A program made the translations under genes and the position numbers. Below are positions 11,139-19,681 of a stretch of DNA of 30,484 nucleotides, piece after piece. The notes under the pieces were generated by a model, which was not told the DNA's origin, ran no database searches, and saw only the letters and a program-made list of their open reading frames with translations. Location: the IMG/VR virus record IMGVR_UViG_3300032516_000118, positions 1 through 30,484 of that record; one strand, 5' to 3'. The DNA is from a virus. How positions within the stretch are numbered: the first letter of the stretch is position 1; each line of letters begins with the position of its first letter.

Positions 11139-13355
11139 ATGGGCGTAATCCGCTACCTCCTCAGGAAGACCGGGTACGACGTCGTTCGGATGTCGCCGAA
11201 CGTCCCTGCCGTCCAGCGTACCTGGGCCCTCTCGAAGCTCCCCAACGACGCTGGGCCGCTTTCTCGCCCCTTCATCCAGAACGGCTGGGTCTTCGGCTGC
11301 GTCGACTCGATCATGAAGCGCACCGGCATGGTCCCCTTCCAGCAACGGGATGGCGGGACGGATAGCAAGGCCATGACCGAGGGGGACCTGGTCGACTTCT
11401 TCGAGCACCCGAACCAATTCTGGAGCGCGACGCGCCTCTGGGAGGCGACGGCCGCGAACCTCATGCTCAAGGGGAACTGCCTGTGGATCCTCGACCGGAC
11501 GCTTCCAACCCAGATCCCCATCGAGGCCTGGGCCTTCAATCAAGACCGCTTCGAGGCTGTCTGGGCGAAGGACAGGATGGAGATCGTTCGCTGGATCTTC
11601 CACCCGACCGCCGACAACTGGAAGAAGACGATCAACCTCCTGCCGTGCCAGGTGATCTGGTTCTCGCTCTTCCCGGCCGGTGACACCATGTGGGGCACGG
11701 CGCCCCTTGAGGCCGCCATGAAGGCGGTCGAACAGCACTGGATCGCCTCGGCCTTCGTCCGCGCGTTCTTCAAGAACGGGGCCTCGCCGGGCGGCGTCCT
11801 CTCGATCAAGGAGGAGGTCGGCGATGTCGAGTTCGAAAGCTACCGGAAGCGGTTCGAGGACCGGCATGTCGGCTTCGACCCCTCGGGTGAGCTCAAGGCC
11901 CTGAAGACCCTCGTCCTCAAGGGCGAGGTCGAATATACGCCGCTCACAATCAGCTTCGAGGCCCTCCAGTTCATCGAGCTTATGGATGACGCGAGGAAGC
12001 AGATCCTCGCCATCTTCAGGGTCCCGCCGAGCGAGATCTCGCTCTACGAGCAGATCCAGAAGGCGACTGCGCCCGAGACCTTCAAGATGTATTTCCAGGG
12101 CACCATAATGCCGATCCACAAGCTGATGGAAGAGACCCTGATCAGCCAGTTCTATATCCCGCTTCGCGGGGCCAATGGGGTCCCGGCGAGGTGCGAGGGG
12201 CGTTTCGATTACGCGAATATCGAGATGCTCCAGGACGACTACACGGTCAAGATTGAACGGGCCGACAAGACGTGGCGCATGGGCGTCCCGTTCAACCTCA
12301 TCAACACGGTCCTGAAGCTCGGATACCCGAAAATCGAAGGCGGCGACGTGGGCTATGTTCCGGTGAACCTGCGCCCGATCGACGTGCCTTTCACGCAGCC
12401 TGGTGCTCCGCTCCCCGGGAATAACGTCCTGGATCCTTCAATGGATCCTAACGAGCCCGACCCGAACCCCCCCCCTGCCGAGAAAAAACCGAAGGCACCC
12501 CCAGTGCCTGACGAAAACGCAGACGATGGACCCCCTGCAAAAAGCAGCACCAGTGCTGGTGTTGAACGTGGATTCCAGACCCTTACGCCTAACTCACCCG
12601 AGCACCGGGCACACGTACTGGCCGTCTCAAAGGCGTGGCAGAAGTCGGAGCAGTCGTTTACGTCCCGCCTTCGGAATTATCTCTGGAAGGCGAAGATATG
12701 GATCCTCGCCGCATTCAGGAAGGGGGCCGCAGCGAAGGGCGGGCTCGCGGGCGTCACCGAGGCCGAGATCACCCTCCCCCTGTCCTTCGATAAGGATCTC
12801 GAACGCATCGCCCGCTCGGTCTTCGAGTCGATCACGATAGAGATTCGGCCGGTCATCGACGCCGAACTCGCGAAGCTTGGAATCGCGTACCGCTACGACC
12901 CGACGTCCCGAGGCATCGTCGAGTTCCTGGAGGCCAAGGTATCGAAGGTCGTAGAGAATATAAACGGGATCCGCCTCCGTGGCGCCGTTCGCCGGGCGCT
13001 TCTCCAGGCGCAACAGGAAGGGCTTGAGGTCGAGAAGGTCGCCGACTTGCTGGTCGACGTCGTTCGTGGCAACCGAGCTCGGGCCTTGACGATTGCGAGA
13101 ACTGAGATCGCCCAGGTCGTGAACGGCGTCGAATACGAATCGTATGCCGCGGCCGGGGTCGAGAAGGTCCAGTGGATTACGTCCATGGATGAACGCGTGA
13201 GGGATACACACAACTACAACATGGCCATCGGGCCGTTCCCGATGGGAGCGACGTTTCCCAATGGGTGTAAGTTCCCCGGCGACATCGACGGCCCGCCGGA
13301 AGAAGTGATCAACTGCCGTTGCTCCCTGGCCCCTGTCTACGAACGCACACCATGA
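11139..13355 (+). CDS. Portal protein fused to MuF-like domain
   Basis: A 738-residue fusion. Residues 1-415 are an HK97-type portal (GWVFGCVDSIM near 45; a GAS-PGGVLSI segment near 210; FRVPPSEISL near 295). This ring forms the DNA entry vertex. Residues 418-480 are a Pro/Asp/Lys-rich linker. Residues 600-738 are an SPP1 gp7/Mu F-type minor head domain with ARTEI (about 654), an RDTHN segment and the terminal VINCRCSLAPV. In most phages these are two genes. CGGAG lies 8 nt before the ATG at 11139; an in-frame GTG at 11130 is less likely. Confidence 0.92.
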   Translation: MGVIRYLLRKTGYDVVRMSPNVPAVQRTWALSKLPNDAGPLSRPFIQNGWVFGCVDSIMKRTGMVPFQQRDGGTDSKAMTEGDLVDFFEHPNQFWSATRLWEATAANLMLKGNCLWILDRTLPTQIPIEAWAFNQDRFEAVWAKDRMEIVRWIFHPTADNWKKTINLLPCQVIWFSLFPAGDTMWGTAPLEAAMKAVEQHWIASAFVRAFFKNGASPGGVLSIKEEVGDVEFESYRKRFEDRHVGFDPSGELKALKTLVLKGEVEYTPLTISFEALQFIELMDDARKQILAIFRVPPSEISLYEQIQKATAPETFKMYFQGTIMPIHKLMEETLISQFYIPLRGANGVPARCEGRFDYANIEMLQDDYTVKIERADKTWRMGVPFNLINTVLKLGYPKIEGGDVGYVPVNLRPIDVPFTQPGAPLPGNNVLDPSMDPNEPDPNPPPAEKKPKAPPVPDENADDGPPAKSSTSAGVERGFQTLTPNSPEHRAHVLAVSKAWQKSEQSFTSRLRNYLWKAKIWILAAFRKGAAAKGGLAGVTEAEITLPLSFDKDLERIARSVFESITIEIRPVIDAELAKLGIAYRYDPTSRGIVEFLEAKVSKVVENINGIRLRGAVRRALLQAQQEGLEVEKVADLLVDVVRGNRARALTIARTEIAQVVNGVEYESYAAAGVEKVQWITSMDERVRDTHNYNMAIGPFPMGATFPNGCKFPGDIDGPPEEVINCRCSLAPVYERTP

Positions 13356-13648
13356 TGTTCAACCTTGCAGGCGTAGAAACCTTTCAGACCTGGGTGCCGA
13401 TTAACGCGGCGATCACGATCCTCGTCGCCATCATCATGTCCTTCGGCCTCATGAAAATAGCAACCGACGCTCGGTACATTGCCTCGGTTATGGACAAGAT
13501 CATCGCGTGGCAAAACGAAGTCGCCTCCGAGTTCGCCACCCGAAAGCACGAGCATATCTCAATCAGCGAAGACCTTTCTGCGTTGCGTAAAGAACTAAAC
13601 ACCGTGCGGATGTTGGCTGATAAAGCCAGAAACGAAGGACACGCATAA
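13352..13648 (+). CDS. Small membrane/coiled-coil protein (98 aa)
   Basis: A 98-residue protein. Residues 16-36 (VPINAAITILVAIIMSFGLM) are a membrane helix, followed by a long charged helix with heptad-like spacing (EDLSALRKELNTVRMLADKA near 73-92). It has no own ribosome site; the ATGATG start overlaps the portal stop, so translation is probably coupled. A second in-frame ATG lies one codon on. Function unknown. The position between portal and protease is unusual for a membrane protein; a holin-, spanin- or exclusion-like role is only a guess. Confidence 0.75.
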   Translation: MMFNLAGVETFQTWVPINAAITILVAIIMSFGLMKIATDARYIASVMDKIIAWQNEVASEFATRKHEHISISEDLSALRKELNTVRMLADKARNEGHA

Positions 13649-13651
13649 CCC

Positions 13652-14137
13652 ATGTTTCTTGCTGACATAACGACCACGGCGCTCGGCGACGTAGCGATCG
13701 TCATCGGCTTCCTCGGCTCGTTCGGCGGGATCGCCGTCGTCTGGGGTGCGATGCGCAATCGCATCAAGAACCTCGAAGATCAACAGAAACTATGGGAAAC
13801 CCGGTGCGGCGCGCACCATAAAGAATTCACCGACATACAAGCGTCGGCAAACACCGAATTCCGCGAAGCCGTCAAGGCGATCCTCACTATCAGTACCGAG
13901 ATCAAAGTCTCTATCGCTACCAATATCGGCGCGACCCACACCCTCGGCGCCCAACTCGATGCGCTCAACAAACGCATGGACGTGCTCGATCGCCGCATGG
14001 ACGACATGAGCAGACGTATAGACATCGCTTCAACCGACGCAACCAATGCGACGGCTGCTGCCGCTGCCGCTGCTGCTGTTAACCAACAGCGCGGCGATCG
14101 AGACCAAGGACAACGACAACCGAAACGAGGTTCGTGA
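13652..14137 (+). CDS. Membrane-anchored coiled-coil protein (161 aa)
   Basis: A 161-residue protein. The membrane segment is about 10-32 (LGDVAIVIGFLGSFGGIAVV). A basic stop-transfer RNRIKNLEDQ follows, then a coiled coil to about 130 containing LNKRMDVLDRRMDDMSRRID, an Ala-rich stretch (about 135-143) and a basic/polar tail. It repeats the membrane-then-coiled-coil layout of the gene before it. The ATG at 13652 has AAGGAC about 11 nt upstream. The stop shares one base with the next ATG (TGATG). Function unknown. Confidence 0.8.
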   Translation: MFLADITTTALGDVAIVIGFLGSFGGIAVVWGAMRNRIKNLEDQQKLWETRCGAHHKEFTDIQASANTEFREAVKAILTISTEIKVSIATNIGATHTLGAQLDALNKRMDVLDRRMDDMSRRIDIASTDATNATAAAAAAAAVNQQRGDRDQGQRQPKRGS

Positions 14138-15402
14138 TGCCAAATAAGTCAGCAGTCGAAGAGCGCAGTTTTTTCACCTGCGACGTCACCGGCCCGGTCG
14201 ACAACAACCGGGTCCTGACCTTCATGATGACGACGCCGATCAAGGACCGCATGGGCGATGAGATCCCCCTCGAGGGCTGGGAGTTCGACAACTTCATCGC
14301 CACGGGCGCCCCCGTCCTCTGGGCTCACGGCTACGGGGACCACCAGGTTGGCCGCGGCCTGAAGATCTACAAGGGGAAGGTCAACGGGAAGAAGGGCTGG
14401 AAGCTCGATGTCGAGTTTGTGCCGCTTTCGGTCGACCATCCGATCGCCCACCGGACCTTCGACATGGCTCGCCTTGGGTTCATCAAGTGCGGCTCGGTCG
14501 GGTTCCGGGCGATCGACTCCGAGCGGCTGCCCGAGAGTACGGAGGATAACGAGGAGCGGCAGAAGAACCGTCGCGACGAGTACCTCGGCCGGAAGTTCCT
14601 CAGGAAGGAACTCCTTGAGTACTCGCTCTGCCCGGTCCCGGCGAACCCCGAGGCGCTCCAGGACGCCATGAAGAAGGGGCTCCTGGTTCCCGACGAGATG
14701 GCCTACGTCCTTGAGGCCTGGCGAATGACGAACGACCTCAGCCGGATTACGCGGTCGAACGTGCCTGAGGCCGTCCACGGGTACTTCCAAGGCAACAACC
14801 AGGCCTTTGGCGACGGCAACAGCGGCATGTGGATCCCCATGGAGTTCTGGGCCGCCCGCGGCGGCTGGGAATTCCAGGAGGGGTATTCGGAGATCCGGTA
14901 CCGGGTGAAGGACCCGAGCCTGTTCGATCAGGGGAGCCTCCGTCGGGTCGCCATCCAGAAGAAGAAGCCCCGCGTCTTCTCCGTCATGGGGAAGAAGAAG
15001 GGGCAGGACGCGATGAGTGTTCAGAGCCTTCGGTTCCCCGTGGCCGACAAATGGGACCTGGCGTCGGCGAAAAGCTGGCTTTCAAGTCATAAGGATCTGG
15101 CAAAGAGCGTCGAGGAAGTCCTCGGCGAATGGGATCAAGATACGTTCGATCTCCTCGACGAGGAGGTCGATGGCCTCATGGAACGAATCCTCGCGGAAAG
15201 CGAAGAACCAATCGAGGTAGACGTCGAGGACGCCCCGGCGCCAAACGCACAAGCATCGTCGACAGGGAAAGATGCGGAACCGGCCCCTCAGGGGGACGCG
15301 CAGCCTGCAGGCGAGGCCTCTGGAGCGACGGCGGAGACGGAGCCACCCAAGACGGAGACCGGAATCGGACTCACGCAGCCCGAGGGCATCACCGTCTACT
15401 GA
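14137..15402 (+). CDS. Prohead protease with scaffold-like C-terminus
   Basis: A 421-residue protein. Residues 15-180 match HK97-type (U35) prohead proteases: catalytic His in WAHGYGDHQVG (H64), catalytic Ser in CGSVGF (S120), and the LLEYSLCPVPANPEAL segment. Residues 290-345 contain LRFPVADKWDLASAKSWLSS, a motif often found C-terminal to such proteases. The tail (355-421) is Glu/Pro/Ala-rich and probably disordered. The whole is about twice protease size, so scaffold and protease are probably one chain; no separate scaffold gene is seen. AACGAGG precedes the ATG at 14137. Confidence 0.88.
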   Translation: MPNKSAVEERSFFTCDVTGPVDNNRVLTFMMTTPIKDRMGDEIPLEGWEFDNFIATGAPVLWAHGYGDHQVGRGLKIYKGKVNGKKGWKLDVEFVPLSVDHPIAHRTFDMARLGFIKCGSVGFRAIDSERLPESTEDNEERQKNRRDEYLGRKFLRKELLEYSLCPVPANPEALQDAMKKGLLVPDEMAYVLEAWRMTNDLSRITRSNVPEAVHGYFQGNNQAFGDGNSGMWIPMEFWAARGGWEFQEGYSEIRYRVKDPSLFDQGSLRRVAIQKKKPRVFSVMGKKKGQDAMSVQSLRFPVADKWDLASAKSWLSSHKDLAKSVEEVLGEWDQDTFDLLDEEVDGLMERILAESEEPIEVDVEDAPAPNAQASSTGKDAEPAPQGDAQPAGEASGATAETEPPKTETGIGLTQPEGITVY

Positions 15403-15418
15403 TTAGGAGGTTAGGACA

Positions 15419-16681
15419 ATGGCTGAAAACACGAACACGGGCATCACCCTGACGAAGGAAGAGCTGTCCGCTCTCCTCAAGGGTGCGGCCGAGGCGGCCG
15501 TGAAGCCGCTCCACGACGAGATACTGGAGGTGCGCAGGCAGCAGCCCCGGCTCGTCACCCCCGAAGGCGCTGGCATCGTGACCACGGGGCTCACGACTCC
15601 GATCGACTACAAGTCGATCGCCTTCAAGATCCAGGACGACAACCGCAAGCGGTTCCACCGCTATACGGACGGCCTGCACAAGGACGAGTTCTCCTTCATG
15701 CGCTACTTCCTGGCCATGATCGACAGGAAGTGGTCCGATGCTCCGCTCGAATCGGCCATCCTCGAAGAGTCGCGCAAGAGGACCATGACGTGGGCCTCTG
15801 GTAGCGGGGGCGGGTACTGGGTCGCGGTCGACTTCCTGCCTGCGGAGTTCATCGAGCTTCTCCAGGCGAACATCGTCTGTCGCGCCGCCGGGGCGCGGTT
15901 CTTGCAGGCGACCGGGTCGCCCGTCCAGATCCCGAAGAAGACCTCCGGGTCGACGGCATACTGGATCAACCAGGGCGAGGAACTCACCCCGACGGACATC
16001 ACGGCCGGGCAGCTTCCGTTGAACCCGCACTGGTGTATCGCGCGGTCGAACATGTCTCAGTTCTTCGCGCAGAACAACGCCGTCGCGGCGGAGCAGCTTT
16101 TCCGCGAGGACCTGGCGACGAGCATCGCGCTCGCGGTCGACCTCGCCATCCTCGAAGGCGCCGGGAGCTCGGGCGAGCCGACGGGGCTTGCAAACACGGG
16201 TTCGATCAACACCTGGGAACTCGGGACGAACGGCGCGGCCTTCTCGCCGCCCGACATCTACGCGATGGACTTCCAGCTCAACAACGACAACGTGGGCCGG
16301 AGCGGTCGCGTCTGGATCATGCACCCGAGGACCTGGAACGCGATCAGGCAATTCGTCACCGAGTCGGGTACCTACAAGTACCTGATCAATCCGAACCCGA
16401 CGGTCGGGGCACCCGAGCAGCTTCTGGGCTACCCGGTGTACCAGTCGACGCAGGTGTCGACGACCAACACGAAGGGCAACGGAACGGCACTCGCCAATGT
16501 CTTCCTGGTTCGTATGCCGGAAGTCATCGTGGCGGAGTGGGGCACGTTGGAGCTTGCCGCGACGGACGTCGGCGGCGAGGCGTGGATCAAGAACTTGATC
16601 GAGGTCAAGGCCACGTACACCATGGACTGCGGAGCAAGGCACGAGGCGGCGGTCTGCCTGTGCAACGATTCGACGAGCTAA
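15419..16681 (+). CDS. Major capsid protein, HK97 fold
   Basis: A 420-residue phage capsid family protein. Residues 1-100 are a helical, charged segment like the HK97 delta domain, expected to be removed by the preceding protease. The fold continues with GGGYWVAVDF (near 125), the PKKTSGSTAYWINQGEELTP stretch (near 170), AVDLAILEG and GEPTGL (near 240-255), and the WIMHPRTW segment (near 300). An ideal AGGAGG sits 8 nt before the ATG, fitting the most abundant virion protein. A strong hairpin follows the gene. Confidence 0.94.
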   Translation: MAENTNTGITLTKEELSALLKGAAEAAVKPLHDEILEVRRQQPRLVTPEGAGIVTTGLTTPIDYKSIAFKIQDDNRKRFHRYTDGLHKDEFSFMRYFLAMIDRKWSDAPLESAILEESRKRTMTWASGSGGGYWVAVDFLPAEFIELLQANIVCRAAGARFLQATGSPVQIPKKTSGSTAYWINQGEELTPTDITAGQLPLNPHWCIARSNMSQFFAQNNAVAAEQLFREDLATSIALAVDLAILEGAGSSGEPTGLANTGSINTWELGTNGAAFSPPDIYAMDFQLNNDNVGRSGRVWIMHPRTWNAIRQFVTESGTYKYLINPNPTVGAPEQLLGYPVYQSTQVSTTNTKGNGTALANVFLVRMPEVIVAEWGTLELAATDVGGEAWIKNLIEVKATYTMDCGARHEAAVCLCNDSTS

Positions 16682-16697
16682 GCACTCGAGGGATTCG

Positions 16698-16731
16698 CCC
16701 GGGGCGGGGAAGTTGTACACCCCGCCCCGGG
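16698..16731 (+). promoter_or_regulatory. 12-bp stem hairpin after the capsid gene
   Basis: A perfect 12-bp GC-rich inverted repeat (CCCGGGGCGGGG and its complement) with a 10-base loop lies 17 bp after the capsid stop. There is no U-tract, so it is probably a partial terminator or an mRNA 3'-end stabiliser that sets capsid expression above that of downstream genes. Confidence 0.65.
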
Positions 16732-16753
16732 GGTCTCGTAGAAAGGATTCGTC

Positions 16754-17029
16754 ATGAAACAGTGGAGAGTGAGACAGGGACACACGTACCCCGCGGACAA
16801 AGTGAAGCATGTCTTCTACAAGGGCGGCCGCGAGTTCTCGGCAACCGACGAGCGCGTCTCGGCCTATCGGTACATGCTCGATGAGATCACGCCGAAGACC
16901 GAGGAGGCCGGGCCGCCGCAACTCGTTCCTGCGGCAATGCCGCCGGAACTTCCCGCGAAGCGCAAGCGCGGTCGACCGCCAAAGGTCATTAGGATGATCG
17001 ACGAGGCGCCCGAGAACCGGGCGATGTGA
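16754..17029 (+). CDS. Small protein with AT-hook-like motif (91 aa)
   Basis: A 91-residue protein between the capsid and connector genes. Residues 9-43 look like a small fold (HTYPADKVKHVFYKGGREFS). Residues 50-68 are Pro/Ala-rich. KRKRGRPPK (69-77) matches the AT-hook core R-G-R-P with basic flanks, suggesting minor-groove DNA contact. AGAAAGGA lies ahead of the ATG. Its exact role is unknown. Confidence 0.8.
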   Translation: MKQWRVRQGHTYPADKVKHVFYKGGREFSATDERVSAYRYMLDEITPKTEEAGPPQLVPAAMPPELPAKRKRGRPPKVIRMIDEAPENRAM

Positions 17030-17032
17030 GAC

Positions 17033-17632
17033 ATGGACCTCTGTACGCTCACGGCCGTCAAGGAAGTCCTCGGGATCAAGGGAGGCCAGGTCGAGTACGA
17101 CTCGCGGCTCCAGGCCATCCTGTCGGCCGTTTCGAGCGACATGGAGAAGTACCTCTGCCGCGGCGTCGAGTTCAAGGAGCGGACGCAGCTCTTTGATGTC
17201 TTGGGGACTCGGTTCTTCCAACTCAAGGCGTTCGGCTGTGAGGCCCATCCCATCATCGTGACGAGCGTGCGGAACGACCCCCAGTGGGAGTTCGACTCGG
17301 CGAGCGAGGTCGCCGACGACTACTACCGAATCAGCAATGAAACAGGAGTCCTGCGGTTCCTCCGCGGCGTCCTGACTGAGGGCGACTACGCGCTCGAAGC
17401 AAAGTACCGGGGCGGCATGGGTCTCGACGCCGGGGATATCGAGCGGTCGGACGAGTTCAAGGGGCTGGCCGAGGCGTGCGCCGTCCAGACGGCGTTCCAG
17501 TTCAGGGCGGACAAGGCCATCGGCGCGACGGCGGTCTCGACCCAGGGCGGGTCGGTATCGGTCGTCGGCGACGTCGGGTTCCTGACGTCGGTCAAGAAGA
17601 CGCTGAACCTCCACAAGCTGAGGAGCATCTGA
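17033..17632 (+). CDS. Head-tail connector (gp6-like adaptor)
   Basis: A 199-residue protein. The start CTLTAVKEVLGIKGGQVEYD followed by SRLQAILSAVSSDMEKYL is the helical pattern of gp6/gp15-type connectors that bind below the portal. The middle has the typical beta segment (HPIIVTSVRNDPQ) and the Y-x-x-G-x-x-x-D motif (YRGGMGLDAG), with C-terminal helices after it. It starts 3 nt after the AT-hook gene with a weak ribosome site, and its stop overlaps the next ATG (TGATG). Confidence 0.82.
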   Translation: MDLCTLTAVKEVLGIKGGQVEYDSRLQAILSAVSSDMEKYLCRGVEFKERTQLFDVLGTRFFQLKAFGCEAHPIIVTSVRNDPQWEFDSASEVADDYYRISNETGVLRFLRGVLTEGDYALEAKYRGGMGLDAGDIERSDEFKGLAEACAVQTAFQFRADKAIGATAVSTQGGSVSVVGDVGFLTSVKKTLNLHKLRSI

Positions 17633-18243
17633 TGTCTGCAAGAAGCCAGGCAGACCTGAAGGTCGCGATCAACTTCGGCGCATTCCGCCGGGTGATGGCG
17701 GCGATCTCTGCCGGGATAAACTCCCAGGCGCCAGATGCAATGAAGGCGTGGGCCCGCGATACCCTGAAGGGATTCCAGCGGGCGCGGATCATGTCCGGTG
17801 GGGGCGGCGGGGTGCGGAACCGCACCGGGAACCTGAAGAACTCCTTCAGAAGCAACCAGGATGCGTTGGGGACCGACTTCGCGACCGCCATGGCGCGGAT
17901 CTGGACTGAGTGTAAATACGCGCGCGTTCTCGACACGCCCGGGGGGCGGACGATCCGGCCCGTCAGGCGGAAGTTTCTCGCGATACCCATCGACCCTGGT
18001 CCTGCGGTCTTCCGCAGCGGGCGCCCGCGTTTCGGGTTCTCGCTCTACGACACCCTTCCTGCAGACAGGGGGTTTCACTTCCAGGACTTCCAGTTGAGAC
18101 CCAGCAAGGGGAAGGCTTGGTATAACCTCGCGAGAAGCGTGCGTATCCCTCAGAAGCTTTTCTTCCGAGACTACATCAAGGCACACATCGTAGAGATTAC
18201 AACCTACCTCGGAGACAGGATACGGAAGTGGCTCAAGCGATAA
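17632..18243 (+). CDS. HK97 gp10-like head-tail/tail completion protein
   Basis: A 203-residue protein. RNRTGNLKNSF (near 60) followed by KYARVLDTPGGRTIRPVRRK (near 94-113) and FLAIP matches the gp10-type pattern (R-x-TGnLrnS, then YA..L..G..I.P...K.L.IP). Such proteins complete the head-tail junction. GAGGAGC precedes the ATG at 17632; the longer in-frame start is inside the connector gene. It overlaps the next gene by 16 nt. Confidence 0.78.
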   Translation: MSARSQADLKVAINFGAFRRVMAAISAGINSQAPDAMKAWARDTLKGFQRARIMSGGGGGVRNRTGNLKNSFRSNQDALGTDFATAMARIWTECKYARVLDTPGGRTIRPVRRKFLAIPIDPGPAVFRSGRPRFGFSLYDTLPADRGFHFQDFQLRPSKGKAWYNLARSVRIPQKLFFRDYIKAHIVEITTYLGDRIRKWLKR

Positions 18244-18689
18244 AGACGCTCATTATCAACGACATCGTCTCGACGCTTGAGACCGTGCAGACGGGGGGCG
18301 GAAGTCCCGCCTATCAGCGGACGCTCCGAGCCGTCTCGCGCAAGCGCAAGAGCCTCATGGAGGCGCAGCGCGACATGGTCTACGTCGAGTCGCTCGGCGA
18401 GAAGAAGTCGGACTGGGGCAACAATGTTACGGAAAGCACGATGACGGTTGGGCTCTTCTGTGTGATCCAGGACATGGATGACCTCCCGACCGCCATGGAT
18501 GACGTGACAGCGGATATAACTCGCGCGCTCCTCGCCGACGAGAAGCGCAATCAGAATGCCATTTCAACGGAGATCCTGACGGTGCTTGATAGCGTCGACG
18601 ACGACGCCGAGCCCACCGGGACGGTTTCGATAGAGGTCAAGGTCGTTTACCGCCACAAGCGGACCGACCCAACAGTACGTGCCGGGTGA
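18228..18689 (+). CDS. Tail terminator-like protein
   Basis: A 153-residue protein that begins with GTG at 18228, preceded by GGAGACAGGA. The layout is that of small alpha/beta tail terminators (gpU type): an N-terminal helix (IKTLIINDIVSTLETV), strands, a long central helix (AMDDVTADITRALLADEKRN), and a closing strand (VSIEVKVVYRH). The position between gp10-like and tail-tube genes supports this. The call is mainly positional. Confidence 0.7.
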   Translation: MAQAIKTLIINDIVSTLETVQTGGGSPAYQRTLRAVSRKRKSLMEAQRDMVYVESLGEKKSDWGNNVTESTMTVGLFCVIQDMDDLPTAMDDVTADITRALLADEKRNQNAISTEILTVLDSVDDDAEPTGTVSIEVKVVYRHKRTDPTVRAG

Positions 18690-18705
18690 CCGGCAGGAGG
18701 CAACG

Positions 18706-19650
18706 GTGCTCACGCGCAAGACGCAAGTCGCAGCGAAGATCGAAGAGACGAAAGGGTCGGCTGAGGTGCTCGCTGAGACCGATGCCAACCTGCTGGTTGT
18801 CGAACCCAAGTTCGACTATTCCCCCGAGGAGATCAACCGCGAGATCCTGCGGTCGACCCTCGGTACGGAGGCCTCAATCCCGGGGGCCCCGATCGCAACA
18901 TGCACCTTCCGGGTCGAGCTCAAGGGCTCGGGGACCCCGGGGACGGCACCCGTCTTCGGACGGCTGCTCCAGGCCTGCGGGTTCCTTGAGGACCTGAACA
19001 CGGACAGCGTGATCTACACGCCGAGTTCGAACGAGGCAGACTGGAAGACGCTCACGATCGGCTACAACCTGGACGGTAAGTTCCAGTTCCTCTATGGCGC
19101 GGGCGGTAACGTCAGCTTCACCTGGACTTCGGGCCAGATCTGCTACGCCGAGTTCAACTTCTCAGGGATCTTCGACTCGGAGACCGACAAGGCGCTCTGG
19201 GATGAACAGTCGATCACGTTCGAGACGACGCTCCCTGACAAGTTCTACAACGCCCAGGCCGTCCTCGACTTCGGCTCGCAGTGGAGCGACCCCGTCTTCA
19301 GTACGGTGACGCTCGACATGGGGAACGAGGTGAAGGTCCGCGAGAACGCGAACGCCCCGAACGGACTCCAGTACGCCCGGATCGGCCAACGGAACCCTCG
19401 CGGCACGATCAACGTCGATCAGGTCGCCGTCGCGACGCAGGACCTGACGGCGTTCATGACGGCCCCGACGCTCGGGATCTTTGAGTTCACCCTCGGCGCG
19501 ACCCCCGGCAACATCATCTCCATCGCCGCGCCGAAGATTCAGATCATCAGCAAGCCGACCGGCGATCGCGACGGGACCGCGACCCACGACCTCGCCTTCG
19601 CGTGTCGGAAGAACCTTGGAGATGACGACGTAACCATCACCTGTTCGTAG
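18706..19650 (+). CDS. Major tail tube protein
   Basis: A 314-residue protein. The GTG at 18706 is preferred to the one at 18679 because AGGAGG lies 6 nt before it. The opening RKTQVAAKIEETKGSAEVLA, then ETDANLLVVEPKF, is typical of a tail tube family (A-x-K-x-E-x-x-x-G...A-x-DA). It is beta-rich throughout, with two halves (20-150 and 165-314), and longer than simple tube proteins, so it may contain a second tube-like or surface domain. It follows the terminator and precedes the chaperone, the normal order. Confidence 0.82.
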   Translation: MLTRKTQVAAKIEETKGSAEVLAETDANLLVVEPKFDYSPEEINREILRSTLGTEASIPGAPIATCTFRVELKGSGTPGTAPVFGRLLQACGFLEDLNTDSVIYTPSSNEADWKTLTIGYNLDGKFQFLYGAGGNVSFTWTSGQICYAEFNFSGIFDSETDKALWDEQSITFETTLPDKFYNAQAVLDFGSQWSDPVFSTVTLDMGNEVKVRENANAPNGLQYARIGQRNPRGTINVDQVAVATQDLTAFMTAPTLGIFEFTLGATPGNIISIAAPKIQIISKPTGDRDGTATHDLAFACRKNLGDDDVTITCS

Positions 19651-19681
19651 GGCGCACGCGCCCAAGAAAGGACACGGGGCC

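Noticed and set aside
11067-12119. Minus-strand 350-residue frame opposite the portal gene
   Set aside because: Antisense shadow with Arg/Leu/Asp-rich composition and no motifs.
1047-12560. A 14-mer (CAGCACCAGTGCTG) shared by the 16-bp repeats and the portal linker at about 12545
   Set aside because: A few repeated 14-mers are expected by chance in 30 kb, and flanking similarity is slight.
15389-17641. Minus-strand 750-residue frame opposite the capsid and connector genes
   Set aside because: A typical GC-rich antisense shadow of strongly supported structural genes.
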